The notes: generated by a model not told the origin, from the letters alone. A stretch of 64,000 bases of DNA from Paenibacillus sp. J45TS6 (GCF_018403285.1 NZ_BOSJ01000001.1:186001-250000), one strand, 5' to 3'. Shown: positions 34,576 to 44,142, numbered from the stretch's first letter. Made by a program: numbers and translations.

Positions 34576-35542
34576 GAGCACCACCTGCGTTCGTAATGCC
34601 TTGCTGCTGTAAGGTTCTGTTTTTACTATCTGCCAGTTTGTACGTCACTTTTTTACCGAAGCGATCAATCATAACGTACAGCTGAAACAATTCTTCCTGA
34701 ATTAGATCCTTAATGAATGGACGTTTGCTCAGGTCAGCCATGTCCCTTGCATGTGCGCTCGCAATGACGGAAATACCGGCATTCAGTGCCTCTTTTATTG
34801 CTTCTGCATCTTCTTCCCTGCCGATCTCATCTACAATCAGTACTTCGGGTGACATGGATCTCAGCAGCATCATCATCCCTTCGGCTTTCGGACAAGCATC
34901 CATCACGTCTGTTCTTGGTCCAACATCGAAGGTAGGAACGCCTTTATAACTACCCGCAATTTCGGAACGCTCGTCCACAATACTCACTTTATAACTCCTT
35001 CTTTTCTCGCTTCCATGACTGATTTGTCTGGCTATATCTCGAAGCAGTGTCGTTTTCCCTTGCTGGGGAGAAGAAACGATGAGTGTATGTTTGATTCGAG
35101 AAGTTCGGTAGTCTACAAGATGTGGAATAATCTGATCCGCTGCACCGTTAATCTCCTTGGCTATCCGAACATTAAATCCACTGATATCTCTTAAATGTTC
35201 TACTCTCCCGTTTTTAAGTACCGTTCTTCCAGCCAGTCCAATTCGGTGACCGCCTGGAATCGTAATGAAACCTTTGCGAAGTTCTTCTTCCATGGTGTAC
35301 AGCGAATGATTACTGATGACTTCTAGAAATCGGTGAGTATCCTCCCTAGATGGACAATATGCTTCTGACTGTATTTTTGAGGGCTTAGAAAGCCGGGTTA
35401 CAAAATAGTGCTCCCCATTTGTGTTAATTTCGAGAGGCCTTCCCTCACGAATTCGAACTTCCTCTAATGATTCTAGAAGCGGTCTAGGAAGATGCATCAG
35501 CAGTATTTTTAGCGACTCAGGAAACAACTCAAGCCATTTCAT
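34568..35542 (-). CDS. spoIIIAA: Stage III sporulation protein AA, secretion-type ATPase
   Basis: 324 residues. Cytoplasmic AAA/type II secretion-like ATPase powering the SpoIIIA-SpoIIQ channel. Walker A SPQQGKTTLLRD (near residue 159), Walker B VLIVDEIGREED (near 218) and ASAHARDM. It is first in the eight-gene operon AA-AB-AC-AD-AE-AF-AG-AH, all present and in standard order. Confidence 0.96.
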   Translation of the reverse strand: MKWLELFPESLKILLMHLPRPLLESLEEVRIREGRPLEINTNGEHYFVTRLSKPSKIQSEAYCPSREDTHRFLEVISNHSLYTMEEELRKGFITIPGGHRIGLAGRTVLKNGRVEHLRDISGFNVRIAKEINGAADQIIPHLVDYRTSRIKHTLIVSSPQQGKTTLLRDIARQISHGSEKRRSYKVSIVDERSEIAGSYKGVPTFDVGPRTDVMDACPKAEGMMMLLRSMSPEVLIVDEIGREEDAEAIKEALNAGISVIASAHARDMADLSKRPFIKDLIQEELFQLYVMIDRFGKKVTYKLADSKNRTLQQQGITNAGGAHA

Positions 35543-35624
35543 GATCCGGCACCCCCATTCCCTAGATGATCAGGGCTTTTTCCAAGGCCCTTTCCGGGGG
35601 CCCGTTTTTGTTGGTCATACCCCA

Positions 35625-35652
35625 TATTTATGCCTGTACACGTTTTTTATGA
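35625..35652 (-). promoter_or_regulatory. Possible sigma-E promoter of the spoIIIA operon
   Basis: Minus strand TCATAAA (35652-35646), 13 bases, CATAAATA (35632-35625), loosely like kmATATT-N14-CATACAmT. The operon is sigma-E dependent in B. subtilis. The -10 match is only partial and the element overlaps the spacer after yqhV. Confidence 0.3.
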
Positions 35653-35662
35653 CGGGAATCTA

Positions 35663-35926
35663 TCATTTTTTTAAAATACCAATTAAGAGACAAGTAACTC
35701 CCATAAATACCCACACCAATTTACCAAATGAAAGCTTGTCTGCCATCCCTACCAGTCCAATGGTTGTCGTTAGAATAAGGATCATCGGACCAACAAAAGC
35801 AAGGGCGGAATTCACAGCAAGAGCTTTCTCGACCTGATTAAATCTCAGCATAAGCAAGGCGGCAATCAATTCAGCTGATCCTGAAAAGATACGTAAAATA
35901 GCCATCGACAATACATATTTATCCAA
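35663..35926 (-). CDS. yqhV: YqhV family (DUF2619) membrane protein
   Basis: 87 residues from a TTG at 35926, nine bases after GGGAGG; the frame is open to 36097, but those residues have no family counterpart. Three hydrophobic helices: LSMAILRIFSGSAELIAALLML, AVNSALAFVGPMILILTTTIG and LVWVFMGVTCLLIGI. B. subtilis yqhV occupies the same place before spoIIIAA. Function unknown. Confidence 0.85.
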   Translation of the reverse strand: MDKYVLSMAILRIFSGSAELIAALLMLRFNQVEKALAVNSALAFVGPMILILTTTIGLVGMADKLSFGKLVWVFMGVTCLLIGILKK

Positions 35927-36099
35927 TGTAGCGTTCCTCCCTGAAGCAAGTTGTCTTAGAACATATGCCAAAACTAGTCTATTTATATCCACAGAAAAAA
36001 AGAGGTAGGCACCTGCCCTTCTCCTGCTGCATATAGTAAGAATAGATAGGCTGGATGATGTAGAGAAACAGTGCAAAAACAAGTTAGGGAGGTACACCT

Positions 36100-36831
36100 A
36101 TGCGTATCGATGTTGTTGCCAGTGCCAGTGAAATACGCACAGAAGATGTGATTCACCGCAGCGCAGTGGTTATCGATGTATTTCGAACAACGAGTACCAT
36201 TGTTACTGCACTAGCACAAGGGGCAATCTGCATTACGCCCGTAGAAACGGTACCACAAGCCAAACAACTTGGACTTGAGGGTATGTTTCTAGGCGGTGAA
36301 CGATTCTGTAAAAAAATAGCTGGATTTGATGCGGGGAACTCACCTTTGGAATATACAAAAGAATTAGTAGAAGGAAAAAAAGGAATTATGACCACCACCA
36401 GCGGTACTAGAGCTTTAATTAAAGCAGGGAAAGCTTCCTATATATTCACAGCAGCCTTTTTGAACGCAAAAGCTTGTGCAGAAGTGCTAACAGAGGTTGA
36501 TCTGGATATCGCTATTCTATGTGCGGGTCAACAGGACAGGTTAACTATGGAGGATTCACTTTGCGCTGGAATGCTCATTAATTATATAAAACAAGCAGCA
36601 GTGCAGCCTGTACGCCTTAATGATCTAGGGTTGGTTGTCCATCATGCCTATCTTGGCTGCGAGGCAGACCTTCGAAATAAGCTGAAAGAAAGCAGTGAGG
36701 CGAAGAGATTAACTAAGCACGGACATGAAAAAGATGTGGATTATTGTTTAACGGAGAATGCTTTTACACTTGTTCCTGTTATGGAAGACCACCTTTTAGT
36801 CCCTTGGAAGCCAAAAGAGAAGAAAGAATAA
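36100..36831 (+). CDS. comB: 2-phosphosulfolactate phosphatase (ComB family)
   Basis: 243 residues. Removes phosphate from 2-phospho-3-sulfolactate. First described in coenzyme M synthesis; in B. subtilis YitC belongs to the family and acts in making the 3-sulfolactate stored in spores. Motifs: VIDVFRTTSTIVTAL, FLGGERFCKKIAGFDAGNSPLEY and TTTSGTRAL. GGGAGG lies seven bases before the ATG. It is divergent from yqhV and convergent with lysC; its ComA partner is not in the window. Confidence 0.9.
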   Translation: MRIDVVASASEIRTEDVIHRSAVVIDVFRTTSTIVTALAQGAICITPVETVPQAKQLGLEGMFLGGERFCKKIAGFDAGNSPLEYTKELVEGKKGIMTTTSGTRALIKAGKASYIFTAAFLNAKACAEVLTEVDLDIAILCAGQQDRLTMEDSLCAGMLINYIKQAAVQPVRLNDLGLVVHHAYLGCEADLRNKLKESSEAKRLTKHGHEKDVDYCLTENAFTLVPVMEDHLLVPWKPKEKKE

Positions 36832-36833
36832 AA

Positions 36834-36872
36834 AAGAGACTTACACGTTATTCATCGTGTAAGTCTCTTTTT
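36834..36872. terminator. Bidirectional terminator between comB and lysC
   Basis: AAAAAGAGACTTACACG / CGTGTAAGTCTCTTTTT, a perfect long stem around TTATTCAT with A and T runs on both sides. Confidence 0.9.
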
Positions 36873-36889
36873 GCGCTGTACTACCATCA

Positions 36890-38143
36890 TTATCTTCGAT
36901 CTTGTGGTCCGCCTACAAAAGCTTGAACTTCTGCATCGAGGTTATAAGCTGTATGCAGTGCACGGATTACTTCATTCAGTTTTGTACCTTCCACTACACA
37001 GGAAACTTTAATCTCAGATGTACTTACCATTTTGATATTGACACCTTGGCTTGAAATGACTTCAAACATTTGAGCAGCAACCCCGGGATGGCTGACCATA
37101 CCTGCCCCAACAATTGATATTTTCACAAGCCCATCCTCTGATGTAATTTCACGAAATGGTAGAATGCTTTCCATTCCTTGAATCACATCAATAGCACGCT
37201 CTCGATCATCTAGAGTAACAGTAAAGGAGAAGTCAGCTTTGCCATCACTAATACCGCTTTGTACGATAATATCAACATCGATTTGTTCTTTTGCTAACGC
37301 GCCAAACATACCTGCAAGCACGCCTGGAATATCTTCAACTCCCAAAATACTGATACGCGCTACATTTTTATCGTAGGCAATACCGCTTACCACTACGCCT
37401 TGTTCCAATGCTGCTTCCTCCTTCACTACCGTTCCTTCATTATAAGTAAAGCTGGATCGAACCACTAAAGGTACTTTCGAATGTTTCGCATATTCAACTG
37501 CACGCGGGTGCAATACAGCTGTACCCAAGTGAGCAAGCTCCAGCATCTCATCATACGAGATTTCACTCAATTTTCGAGCAACCTTGACGATTCGCGGGTC
37601 AGTAGAATAAACCCCGTCAACATCTGTATATATTTCGCAAGCGTCGGCTTTGATCGCAGCTGCAAGTGCAACTGCTGTCGTATCCGATCCACCGCGTCCG
37701 AGTGTCGTAATTTCTCCTTCTTCGGATATACCTTGGAATCCGGCAACGATGACAATCTTGCCTTCTTTCAAGGATCGTAGTACTCGTTCTGGCTGTATAT
37801 CCGTTATTCGTGCTTTTCCATGAACCGGTTCAGTCCGGAATCCCGCTTGCCATCCTGTATAGGAGACGGTCTCTCGTCCTAAGCTTTGGATGGCCATTGA
37901 TAATAAAGCAATTGAAATTTGCTCCCCCGTTGTGAGCAGCATATCCATTTCCCGTGCAGGAAGCTTATCATTTAATATTTTTGCCTGGTCAATGAGTTCG
38001 TCTGTTGTATCCCCCATAGCGGAGACGACAACGACACATTGATGTCCTTCATCTTGTTTCTGGGCTACGCGTCTTGCTACTCGCTGCATTCGTTCCGTAT
38101 CACCTACGGAACTTCCTCCGAATTTCATTACAAACAAAGACAA
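36890..38143 (-). CDS. lysC: Aspartate kinase
   Basis: 417 residues, TTG start with GGGAG about ten bases upstream. Phosphorylates aspartate at the head of the lysine, threonine and methionine pathway. Motifs MKFGGSSVGD at the N terminus, TTGEQISIALL and GRGGSDTTAVALAAAI in the kinase domain, then two ACT domains (about 265-410) with VAQMFEVISSQGVNIKMVSTSEIK broken at its usual glycine-rich turn. Class like B. subtilis LysC, which also makes a shorter beta subunit from an internal start. No lysine riboswitch was recognised upstream. Confidence 0.95.
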   Translation of the reverse strand: MSLFVMKFGGSSVGDTERMQRVARRVAQKQDEGHQCVVVVSAMGDTTDELIDQAKILNDKLPAREMDMLLTTGEQISIALLSMAIQSLGRETVSYTGWQAGFRTEPVHGKARITDIQPERVLRSLKEGKIVIVAGFQGISEEGEITTLGRGGSDTTAVALAAAIKADACEIYTDVDGVYSTDPRIVKVARKLSEISYDEMLELAHLGTAVLHPRAVEYAKHSKVPLVVRSSFTYNEGTVVKEEAALEQGVVVSGIAYDKNVARISILGVEDIPGVLAGMFGALAKEQIDVDIIVQSGISDGKADFSFTVTLDDRERAIDVIQGMESILPFREITSEDGLVKISIVGAGMVSHPGVAAQMFEVISSQGVNIKMVSTSEIKVSCVVEGTKLNEVIRALHTAYNLDAEVQAFVGGPQDRR

Positions 38144-38318
38144 ACCAATCTCACTCCCTACCCTTACAAGTATAAAACATCATTATATAGGCGATAAGCT
38201 GGATTACGCTTACCTTACTTTTAAACAGTATAATACGAAATTTGGAAACTGGTAACCCTTTTTTACTGTAAATCATTGAAGAAGTCTTTATAACCTCCTC
38301 TTTTCTCCTCAAAATACA

Positions 38319-38352
38319 ACAAAGTCCCCTGCTGATTAGCAGAGGACTTTGT
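38319..38352 (-). terminator. Terminator of efp
   Basis: CAAAGTCC.CTGCT / AGCAG.GGACTTTG stem with an AATC loop on the minus strand, followed by TTGTATTTTG. It lies 38 bases after the efp stop and isolates lysC transcription. Confidence 0.8.
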
Positions 38353-38389
38353 AAAAGAGCGTATCTCTCGTAGATAGAACGTTATCTTA

Positions 38390-38947
38390 TTATGCGCGAG
38401 AGCTGTATTTACCTTCGCGAGTATCAATGATCAGAACATCGCCTTCATTAATAAACAAAGGTACTTGAACATTCAGACCTGTTTCTACTTTTGCATTTTT
38501 AGTAGCACCTGTTGCCGTGTTACCTTTGATACCTGGCTCTGTCTCAATAACTTTGAGTTCTACAGAGTTCGGCAAGTTAATTCCAAGAATTTCACCTTTG
38601 TAGCTGATGATGTTTACATTCATGTTTTCTTTAAGGAAGTTCAGTTCCCATTCCAGTTGATCACTAGTAAGTGTGAACTGATCGTAAGTTTCGTTATCCA
38701 TGAACGTATGCTCATCTCCACTTGCATACAAATAAGAAACACCACGGTTGTCAATTTGTGCACGGCCGATGGTTTCACCAGCGCGGAATGTTTTTTCTAC
38801 TGTGTTACCATTACGAAGGTTTTTAAGTTTAGAACGAACAAATGCCGCTCCTTTACCTGGCTTAACGTGTTGGAAATCAAGAACTGTAAAAATATCACCG
38901 TCAACCTCAACGGTCAAACCTGTTTTAAAATCGTTAACTGAGATCAC
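38390..38947 (-). CDS. efp: Elongation factor P
   Basis: 185 residues, GTG start behind GGAGGGG. Relieves ribosome stalling at polyproline. Three OB-like domains; the tip loop reads [15 protein letters not shown] (modifiable lysine near residue 32), and the C-terminal signature is [17 protein letters not shown]-like ([20 protein letters not shown]). It is 23 bases after papA. Confidence 0.97.
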   Translation of the reverse strand: MISVNDFKTGLTVEVDGDIFTVLDFQHVKPGKGAAFVRSKLKNLRNGNTVEKTFRAGETIGRAQIDNRGVSYLYASGDEHTFMDNETYDQFTLTSDQLEWELNFLKENMNVNIISYKGEILGINLPNSVELKVIETEPGIKGNTATGATKNAKVETGLNVQVPLFINEGDVLIIDTREGKYSSRA

Positions 38948-38970
38948 TAAAAAACCCCTCCTAATTATAA

Positions 38971-40041
38971 TTACAATGTTATTAATTCTTTCTTAGAGTG
39001 CGTTAAAATCGAGATTCCAGATTCAGTCAGTACGACATCATCTTCAATCCGAACGCCTCCGATGTCAGCAAGATAAATCCCTGGCTCAACGGTAACAACC
39101 ATTCCTGGTTCGAGAATATCATCACTATGTTTGGATAAACGAGGGGACTCATGAACTTCCATCCCAAGGCCATGCCCTGTACTGTGTCCGAAGTAGTCGC
39201 CATATCCATATTTCGTAATTATGTCTCGTGCTAGCGCATCTGCTTCCCGACCTGTCATACCCGGCTTAATATGCTCCAAAGTATGTAATTGAGCTTCCAG
39301 CACAATATCGTAAATCTCAAGCAATTTGGCTGCCGGTGTACCGACTGCAATGGTTCGGGTCAGATCTGAACAATACCCATCTAATAGTGCACCAAAATCA
39401 AAAGTAATAAAGTCGCCTTTCTCAATTACCTTATTGCTGGCAACGCCGTGGGGCATGGCTGAACGGATCCCGGAAGCTACAATCGTATCAAAGGAAGAAG
39501 ATGTTGCGCCATGCTTGCGCATAAAGAATTCAAGTTCAAGGTCTGCTTCGCGTTCTGTCATACCAGGTTTTACGACTGTCAGGATATGAGCAAAAGCAGC
39601 ATCCGCCAAATCTGCAGCACGCTGCATAATCGCAATCTCGTTCTCATCTTTATATAACCGAAGTTTTTCAACAAGTCCGCTCACCGGAACCAGTTTCACT
39701 GGTTTCAGTTGATCTGTGTACGCCTCATACGTTGCGAACGTGATCAAATCCTTCTCAAATCCCAGAGACTGAATTCCTTCTTCAATCAGTAATTCCTTTA
39801 CTGTTTCCATCGGTTTCGCAGCGTGTTCAAGAACAGTAAATGCTTTTGCTTGCTGCGGAGCCTGTGTCATATAACGGAAATCAGTAAGCAAATACGCTTT
39901 TTGGAGCGTTACGAGTACATAACCTGCTGAACCAGTGAAGCCGGTAATATACCGTCTGTTAATCGGGCTCGTCACCAAAATGGCTTCAAGTCCCTGTTCT
40001 TTCATAGCCTTACGTAGTTTCATCACGCGGTTGTTCTCCAT
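38971..40041 (-). CDS. papA: Xaa-Pro peptidase, M24 family (PapA/YqhT)
   Basis: 356 residues from the ATG at 40041, seven bases after AGAAGG; the longer frame to 40068 lacks a site. N-terminal creatinase-like domain, then a pita-bread fold with metal ligands: [17 protein letters not shown] (two Asp), [15 protein letters not shown] (His), VVTVEPGIY (Glu) and [10 protein letters not shown] (Glu). Cleaves X-Pro bonds, adjacent to efp, which also deals with proline. Confidence 0.94.
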   Translation of the reverse strand: MENNRVMKLRKAMKEQGLEAILVTSPINRRYITGFTGSAGYVLVTLQKAYLLTDFRYMTQAPQQAKAFTVLEHAAKPMETVKELLIEEGIQSLGFEKDLITFATYEAYTDQLKPVKLVPVSGLVEKLRLYKDENEIAIMQRAADLADAAFAHILTVVKPGMTEREADLELEFFMRKHGATSSSFDTIVASGIRSAMPHGVASNKVIEKGDFITFDFGALLDGYCSDLTRTIAVGTPAAKLLEIYDIVLEAQLHTLEHIKPGMTGREADALARDIITKYGYGDYFGHSTGHGLGMEVHESPRLSKHSDDILEPGMVVTVEPGIYLADIGGVRIEDDVVLTESGISILTHSKKELITL

Positions 40042-40343
40042 GATTATACCTTCTTTCTTCGCCTTCAAGCCAGTTCCTTATCTCTCTCTATGAATCTCCA
40101 GATCGTTATATCATGGCCTGAAGATCAGATGTAAAGCTGTAGACTGAATCCAGCAAATTGACTGGTTTCTGGTGCCAACACTAACGTGCGTAAAAAACGA
40201 TAGTACGTTCATGAAAGTCTGCAGTACGTGTAGCTCACAAACCGAAATAAAGCTTTATCCTTGTGTACTACCTTCCCTGCCGATAACCATTTGCTATTTT
40301 AACACAATGAGCAAGGGATTGAGAAGTTTTTTTGATTGCAGCC
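40042..40343. other. Gap between papA and yqhR without a recognised gene
   Basis: About 300 bases. In B. subtilis the aroQ-type gene yqhS lies between yqhR and papA (yqhT). On the minus strand I see no dehydroquinase motif such as the LHGPNLN-type start, no long frame and no clear terminator. The direct sequence TACGT...AGTACGTG near 40210-40232 is the only visible structure. Confidence 0.5.
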
Positions 40344-40829
40344 TTATGCCATTTCTGGCTCTCGTTTCCTTTCGTTGGTATACTCGACGGCTATAGAATA
40401 ACCGATAAATAATCCCCATAATAAAAACAAACAGAATTCTGCGTAAATCGTGTCCCAGGTCACTTCTGTAATTGGCTTTACCATACCGAGGTTTGGACCC
40501 GGCCAGATGAAAATAAGAAACCACCATACGATACCGTATAGTAATCCAGGAAGTGGTCCTCTAAGTTTACGCAAAATGAGGATGTACAGTAAGGTGGCAA
40601 GGATCGAAAATCCGATAAAAAACACCCATCCCAGCCATTGTCCCGGTAGTGAATAAATAAAAGAGTGTTTGAAAAAAGGTTCTGCTATAAATCCGGTTGG
40701 AATCACCGTAAAATGAAAAATATAAAAAACCCACTGAATTCCTCCCCAAAATAATCCGGCAAAAAATCCAATTTCCAAACCGAAAAGCAGCGGATTGGTT
40801 CGTTTTGTTCTTTTCTGCTGATGGTTCAC
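40344..40829 (-). CDS. yqhR: YqhR family membrane protein
   Basis: 161 residues. Four hydrophobic helices (about 15-40, 58-85, 92-108, 128-146) with conserved-looking FFAGLFWGGIQW and PGPNLG segments. In B. subtilis yqhR is between yqhQ and the papA region, as here. Function unknown. Confidence 0.85.
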   Translation of the reverse strand: MNHQQKRTKRTNPLLFGLEIGFFAGLFWGGIQWVFYIFHFTVIPTGFIAEPFFKHSFIYSLPGQWLGWVFFIGFSILATLLYILILRKLRGPLPGLLYGIVWWFLIFIWPGPNLGMVKPITEVTWDTIYAEFCLFLLWGLFIGYSIAVEYTNERKREPEMA

Positions 40830-40980
40830 CCTAAGATCGTCTCCTTATTAATAATATCGTCATGTAAATTCATCCTATAGCATGTAGTATGTGCAAATTC
40901 CAAATCGTTACTCAAAACTAGAAATTGCTGGCTAAAAAAGATACAATAGAGGTAATGAAGAGAATAGGAAGGTGAAACTT

Positions 40981-41985
40981 TTGCCTCAAGAATCAAAACC
41001 AGTAGCTTACGGCGGCCAAGCAGTCATAGAAGGCGTAATGTTTGGCGGGAAGCATGTAAATGTTACAGCAGTAAGACGAAAAAACCAGGAAATCGCTTTT
41101 TTAGAAGTCCCGAAACAAGATAAATCCTGGGTTAAAAAACTAAGAAAAATCCCTTTTTTACGCGGGATTGTTAGTCTAATTGACTCGAGTGCCAAAGGAA
41201 CCAAACATCTTAACTTTTCTGCTGATGCTTACGCAGATGACGAGTTAACAGAAGAAGAACGACAAGAACAGAAAGATAACGAAAATACCGGATGGAGCCT
41301 GTCCATGGTCATTGGAGTAGCGGCTGTCGGCGTACTGTCTTTTGTATTTGGCAAGGTTGTTCTCACCGCTGTGCCTGTATTTATTGAAGATTTTCTATTT
41401 GGTAACACGGGGTTGAGTAAATTTAGTCACACCTTTATTGAAGGTATTATTAAAATATTGCTAGTATTTTTATACTTGTATGTCATATCGCTTACACCGA
41501 CGATTAAGAGACTGTTCCAATATCATGGAGCAGAGCATAAAGTAATCAGTGCTTATGAAGCAGGGGTAGAGCTTACGCCTGCAAATGTACAAAAGTTCAG
41601 CCGTCTTCACTATCGTTGCGGCAGTAGTTTTCTTGTTCTGAGTGTTATTGTTGGGGTACTGGTCTATTCTTTATTCTCCATCCCTTTCCCATATGATAAT
41701 GTGTGGGAACGTGTAGGTCAGCGTCTGATTCTCTTACCGGTCGTGCTAGGGCTGTCTTTCGAAGTTCTGAAATTCACGAATGCAGTTCGTGATATTCCTG
41801 TCCTCCGTTATCTGGGATACCCTGGTCTATGGCTTCAACTGCTAACTACAAAAGAACCAACAGATGATCAGGTGGAAGTGTCTATTGCCTCCTTCAATCG
41901 GATGCGTGAACTCGATGCAGAACTTGAAAATGCTACTGTAAACGTATCTTATGCAAGCGGAAATCTGGATCCTGTGAAAGGATGA
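40981..41985 (+). CDS. yqhQ: DUF1385 family membrane protein (YqhQ)
   Basis: About 334 residues from a TTG at 40981 with AGGAAGG upstream; a GTG at 40972 overlaps the site. Starts MPQESKPVAYGGQAVIEGVMFG, the family signature. Helices near 108-130, 155-176, 217-238 and 253-270; the motif YHGAEHKVISAYEAG (near 182) is the conserved DUF1385 core. Function unknown, possibly metal dependent given the His/Glu motif. Divergent from yqhR. Confidence 0.88.
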   Translation: MPQESKPVAYGGQAVIEGVMFGGKHVNVTAVRRKNQEIAFLEVPKQDKSWVKKLRKIPFLRGIVSLIDSSAKGTKHLNFSADAYADDELTEEERQEQKDNENTGWSLSMVIGVAAVGVLSFVFGKVVLTAVPVFIEDFLFGNTGLSKFSHTFIEGIIKILLVFLYLYVISLTPTIKRLFQYHGAEHKVISAYEAGVELTPANVQKFSRLHYRCGSSFLVLSVIVGVLVYSLFSIPFPYDNVWERVGQRLILLPVVLGLSFEVLKFTNAVRDIPVLRYLGYPGLWLQLLTTKEPTDDQVEVSIASFNRMRELDAELENATVNVSYASGNLDPVKG

Positions 41986-41994
41986 GGGTGGAAG

Positions 41995-42330
41995 ATGTTA
42001 AAACACGGTGTTATTTTCTTTTCAGTCATGGCTTTAGCCATTTTTCAGTTCATTGTATTTGCAGCGAGCGGCGCTTGGAATCAACTCATATTTCCTATCA
42101 TTCTAGTCGGTTTGATGTTGTGGTTTTATCTGAAGCCACCGGCTGGTTATGCTAACAGCAGGAAGAAACACCCGAAAGTCAAACCGTCAGCAGCAACCAT
42201 GGCAAAGCTTGGTCAATCCAAAAATGGAGTAAAATCAACAACAACTAAAAAAAGAAAAGATTATCCTTTCCACGTAATCGAAGGAAATAAAAGAGATAAA
42301 GATGATCCCGATCTTCCTAAATATCATTAA
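41995..42330 (+). CDS. Small hypothetical membrane protein following yqhQ
   Basis: 111 residues, ATG nine bases after the yqhQ stop with a GAGGGTGGAAG site, so cotranscribed. Two N-terminal hydrophobic helices (about 5-24 and 29-46) and a long Lys-rich cytoplasmic tail (KKHPKVKPSAATMAKLG, TTTKKRKDYPFHVIEG). Not recognised beyond this; coupling to yqhQ suggests a shared membrane function. Confidence 0.65.
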   Translation: MLKHGVIFFSVMALAIFQFIVFAASGAWNQLIFPIILVGLMLWFYLKPPAGYANSRKKHPKVKPSAATMAKLGQSKNGVKSTTTKKRKDYPFHVIEGNKRDKDDPDLPKYH

Positions 42331-42335
42331 AGATC

Positions 42336-42378
42336 ACAAAAGAACCCCGCAGACTTAAGTTCTGCGGGGCTCTTTTGT
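42336..42378 (+). terminator. Terminator after the yqhQ operon
   Basis: ACAAAAGA.CCCCGCAGA and TCTGCGGGG.TCTTTTGT form a strong stem around CTTAAG, followed by ATCCTTTTT. Confidence 0.85.
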
Positions 42379-42429
42379 ATCCTTTTTAATTGTAATTCTC
42401 AGGAGTAAAGTCTGATCCGTTTCAATTTG

Positions 42430-44013
42430 CTATTTGGTATAGTATGAGGTTAATGATTGAATTAATCCAAGCGGATTTTTGGTGAGATACTGACTACTGA
42501 AAAATATAGATCCTGTGATATCTTCATATTGTTCATTGTATTTCAGCTGACTCATAATCTCTTGTGATGTCTGCCAGCCAACTTCTGCAGTTCCGAGCTT
42601 ATAAGGAGAATGACCGATAATAAGGTCCACGTTTGTTCCCTTCACTTCATTAGCCCACCAGTCTACCAGCACATCATATCTTGCAGCGGTAAATGACATA
42701 CTCCAATAGATCTGCGGAGCCACATAATCGACCCAGCCTTCTTTTATCCATGTTCTAACATCAGCATACATATCGTCATATGCTGTTACACCCGCTTTCG
42801 TGTTAGACCCTGTAGGATCTTTCGCTATGTTTCTCCATACACCAAAAGGACTGATACCATACTCTGCTGACGGCTTAGACTGTTTCACGCTTTGTCCTAA
42901 ACTTTGAACAAAACGATTGATGTTATCTCTTCTCCAGTCATCTATATTCTTGAATTTGCCGGCGTTATATTGCTTGTAAGCAGCATTGTCATTAAACGTC
43001 GTGTTTGATGGGTAGAAGTAATCATCAAGATGAACTCCATCAATGTCGTAGTTATTTACCACTTCCATAATTGTATCAACAATATGTTGTCTTGCCTCAG
43101 GGATACCTGGGTTAATATACATTTGGTTTTTAGCGGTTACGATCCATTCCGGGTGCTGTTTTATGACATGGTTTGCTGCTAGTGTACTTGTATTCGTTGT
43201 GGTATTTGCACGAAAAGGATTAAACCAAGCATGGAATTCCATTCCCCGTTTATGTACTTCCTCAACCATGAACGCAACGGGATCATATCCTGGATCCAGC
43301 CCTTGTGTCCCGGTCAGTACTTTATTCCATGGAACCAGAGTCGATGGATATATAGCATCAGAAGCTCCGCGAAGCTGAACATATACGCTGTTAATCCCCA
43401 TAGACTCAAGAGAATCTAACTCTTTGATAAAATCTTGCTTTTGTTTTGCGATATTTTTAGTAGAGCCTGATTTAGGCCAATCTCCATTAATCGTAGATAT
43501 CCAGGCCCCTCTTATTTCCGAACTTGGTTCACCTGGCACACTTGGAATCTCAGGGTCCGCAGGCCATAAATTTGTTGTGGTCAGTTTAATCGTTTTAGCT
43601 GATTGATTCCAAGTCACTTGTAGGCCTAGATGCTCGCTTACAAACCGTAAAGGAACCATAACTCGGCCTCTAATAATTTCAACCGATGTTGTTAAATTTA
43701 CGGACTTCCCATCAACAATCCCGGTTGTCTTTCCATTCGTTAAGGAAATAGAAGTATACAGCCCTTGAATGTTTACCGTTCTCGTAGCCTGATTCCATTT
43801 AGTTGAAGCGCCGATTCCCTCACTGATCACTCGAAGTGGAACCATCGTTACATTATCTTTTGGTTTCAAATAAGGGGCTACATCCGTCTTAAGCTGACTT
43901 CCATCCAAATAAATCATAATTTCACTCGAACTTGCCGCCGATATATTCGGGGCTCCTTGCAGTACAAGTAATACAACCAGTAACAAAGCAAGGCACTCTT
44001 TAACTTTCCTCAT
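42430..44013 (-). CDS. Secreted GH10-like glycoside hydrolase with stalk domain
   Basis: 527 residues from the ATG at 44013, ten bases after GGAGG; the frame runs to 44034. Signal peptide (about 1-27), then a copper-amine-oxidase N-terminal-like stalk domain (about 28-147: VPLRVISEGIGAS, VPLRFVSEHLGLQVTWN), then a DUF187/GHL10 TIM barrel starting EIRGAWISTINGDWP, with NPGIPEARQHIVDTIMEVVNNYDIDG split before HLDDYFYP and YDDMYADVRTWI. Probably acts on cell-wall or biofilm polysaccharide. In other bacteria this family has peptidoglycan-related or Gal-GalN activity. Substrate unknown. Confidence 0.88.
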   Translation of the reverse strand: MRKVKECLALLLVVLLVLQGAPNISAASSSEIMIYLDGSQLKTDVAPYLKPKDNVTMVPLRVISEGIGASTKWNQATRTVNIQGLYTSISLTNGKTTGIVDGKSVNLTTSVEIIRGRVMVPLRFVSEHLGLQVTWNQSAKTIKLTTTNLWPADPEIPSVPGEPSSEIRGAWISTINGDWPKSGSTKNIAKQKQDFIKELDSLESMGINSVYVQLRGASDAIYPSTLVPWNKVLTGTQGLDPGYDPVAFMVEEVHKRGMEFHAWFNPFRANTTTNTSTLAANHVIKQHPEWIVTAKNQMYINPGIPEARQHIVDTIMEVVNNYDIDGVHLDDYFYPSNTTFNDNAAYKQYNAGKFKNIDDWRRDNINRFVQSLGQSVKQSKPSAEYGISPFGVWRNIAKDPTGSNTKAGVTAYDDMYADVRTWIKEGWVDYVAPQIYWSMSFTAARYDVLVDWWANEVKGTNVDLIIGHSPYKLGTAEVGWQTSQEIMSQLKYNEQYEDITGSIFFSSQYLTKNPLGLIQSLTSYYTK

Positions 44014-44109
44014 AAAACGTTGTCCTCCAAGCATATAAATTTAGAAAAATAACCCATTTGTTATAGTTATAGACGTTTTTATATGCTGAAAGTTGCGACT
44101 GAATGTAAA

Positions 44110-44142
44110 AACACCATCCTATGAAACTAGAATGGTGTTTTT
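44110..44142. terminator. Terminator of mntR
   Basis: AACACCAT and ATGGTGTT pair around about 15 bases with T runs on both strands. It lies just after the mntR stop on the minus strand. Confidence 0.75.

Noticed and set aside
35577-35610. GC-rich inverted repeat with T run on the plus strand before spoIIIAA
   Set aside because: It resembles a plus-strand terminator (GGCCC/GGGCC then TTTTT), but no plus-strand gene precedes it, and read on the minus strand it lacks a T run. It may only be leader structure.
38144-38319. Possible lysine riboswitch upstream of lysC
   Set aside because: The purine-rich stretch GAGGAGAAAAGAGGAGG on the minus strand looked suggestive, but the conserved L-box core and a leader terminator before lysC are absent.
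38465-38941. 158-codon frame opposite efp
   Set aside because: Antisense shadow of efp with Phe/Cys-rich composition and no recognisable domain.
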